NCBI GenBank assembly: GCA_013816685.1
Contig: JACDDX010000134.1
Span: 1 to 5,510, forward strand
Length of the DNA stretch: 5,510 nt
Origin: Gemmatimonadales bacterium
GTDB lineage: Bacteria > Gemmatimonadota > Gemmatimonadetes > Gemmatimonadales > GWC2-71-9
Direction: 5' to 3'
Under the pieces are notes generated by a model, which did no database searches, was not told the DNA's origin, and saw only the letters and a program-made list of their open reading frames with translations. Both the position numbers and the translations under genes were made by a program. Shown one piece after another: positions 4,756 to 5,510 of the stretch; the first letter of the stretch is position 1; each line of letters begins with the position of its first letter.

Positions 4756-5510
4756 GTCGGCCCCCGCCGGCGCCCCGGTGCCTTCGTTTCTGTATGCGAA
4801 CTGTGGTCCTGGCCTTCGTCTCGCTCGCCGGGTGGGGGACGCCGCTCACAGCCCAGCCGGCTCCGCTCGGTCCGCAGCCTGCCGACACCGGACTCACCAT
4901 CTCGCTGATGACGTTCGGACCCGGTCGCCAGGTCTGGGAACAGTTCGGCCACAACGCGATCTGGGTGCACGATCCGGCTGACGGCACAGACGCGGCGTAC
5001 AACTACGGGCTGTTCGATTTTCATCAGCAGAATTTTCTCCTGCGGTTCGTCCGGGGCCAGATGTGGTACTGGATGGACGGCTTTCCGGCGGCCGCGTACG
5101 CGCGCGTCTACCGCCGCGATAACCGGTCGGTGTGGATTCAGGAACTCGATATCCCATTGGAGAGGCGGGTCGAGCTTCGACGCTTTCTCGAGTGGAATGC
5201 CCAGCCTGAGCATCGCTTCTACCACTACGACTACTATCGGGACAACTGTTCGACCCGCATCCGGGACGCGCTGGATCGTGCACTCGACGGCCGGCTGCGG
5301 GCCGCCACCTACTCGACGCCCTCGCACACGACCTTTCGGTTCCACACCCAGCGCCTCACCGCCAACGATCCGCTCGTCTATACCGGCCTGCTCATCGCGC
5401 TGGGCCCCGGTGTCGACCGGCCGATCTCGGCGTGGGACGAGGCATTCCTGCCGATGGAGCTCCGCGATCGAATCGCCGCGCTCCGGGTGCCAGGTGCCGA
5501 CGGGCGGCCC
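4752..5510 (+). CDS. DUF4105 (Lnb N-terminal domain-like) exported protein, 3' end outside window
   Basis: Open to the right edge (253 codons seen, no stop). GTG at 4752 overlaps the preceding stop as GTGA, suggesting coupled translation; an in-frame ATG at 4794 is an alternative with no ribosome binding site. Numbering from that ATG, residues 3-20 (VVLAFVSLAGWGTPLTA) form a signal peptide or membrane anchor. DUF4105 hallmarks follow: LMTFGPGRQVWEQFGHNAIW (38-57), YNYGLFDF (69-76), NFLLRFVRGQMWYWM (80-94), RRDNRSVWIQELDI, and YDYYRDNCSTRIRDALD (145-161). The conserved His (H53) and Cys (C152) look like a thiol active-site pair. This domain occurs in Lnb, reported as a lipoprotein N-acyltransferase in Bacteroides; whether this protein has that activity is unknown, and the C-terminal part, where Lnb has further membrane segments, is outside the window. 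Periplasmic or membrane-associated location is likely. Confidence 0.85.
   Translation, partial: MSRPPPAPRCLRFCMRTVVLAFVSLAGWGTPLTAQPAPLGPQPADTGLTISLMTFGPGRQVWEQFGHNAIWVHDPADGTDAAYNYGLFDFHQQNFLLRFVRGQMWYWMDGFPAAAYARVYRRDNRSVWIQELDIPLERRVELRRFLEWNAQPEHRFYHYDYYRDNCSTRIRDALDRALDGRLRAATYSTPSHTTFRFHTQRLTANDPLVYTGLLIALGPGVDRPISAWDEAFLPMELRDRIAALRVPGADGRP

Overview
This is a high-GC bacterial window (roughly two-thirds G+C by eye) with five protein genes in a normal, dense chromosomal layout. I see no mobile element, CRISPR array, tRNA or rRNA. The gene set is a long-form MetY, a YajQ/UPF0234 protein, a SpoIID/LytB protein with an N-terminal membrane anchor or signal, a Gfo/Idh/MocA oxidoreductase and a DUF4105 (Lnb-type) exported protein. 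Together with probable leaderless and overlapping starts, this suggests an uncultured Gram-negative lineage such as Gemmatimonadota. That placement is inference with low confidence.

Layout. The minus strand carries metY (13-1341), preceded by an unusually long, structured leader (about 1342-1716) and a very good sigma70-type promoter (1723-1751). The plus strand starts from the other side of the same intergenic region with yajQ (1802-2305). It continues into a SpoIID-domain gene that overlaps yajQ's end (about 2286-3677), a Gfo/Idh/MocA oxidoreductase (3721-4755), and a DUF4105 gene (4752 to the right edge, incomplete) that overlaps its predecessor by four bases (GTGA). The plus-strand genes look co-transcribed.

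The most interesting part is the metY leader, the only gene-free stretch over 300 bases. Read 5' to 3' on the minus strand it holds: (i) at the very 5' end, an element resembling a SAM-II riboswitch with an enlarged loop; (ii) two strong GC-rich hairpins that can exchange partners; (iii) a short ORF (1437-1538) with its own good ribosome binding site and a run of three Cys codons followed by a Cys pair; (iv) a 9-bp terminator-like hairpin (1378-1411); and (v) the metY ribosome binding site and start. Parts iii and iv can be folded as a classical 1-2-3-4 attenuator in which ribosome stalling at Cys codons would prevent the terminator. The leader may therefore sense S-adenosylmethionine by RNA and cysteine by translation, both relevant to MetY, which makes homocysteine from O-acetylhomoserine and sulfide.

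The plus-strand genes do not form a pathway I can name. Three of the four encode a YajQ nucleotide/RNA-binding protein, a peptidoglycan-acting SpoIID domain and an exported DUF4105 protein, which hints at an envelope theme. The dehydrogenase does not obviously fit it, and it lacks the usual catalytic histidine.
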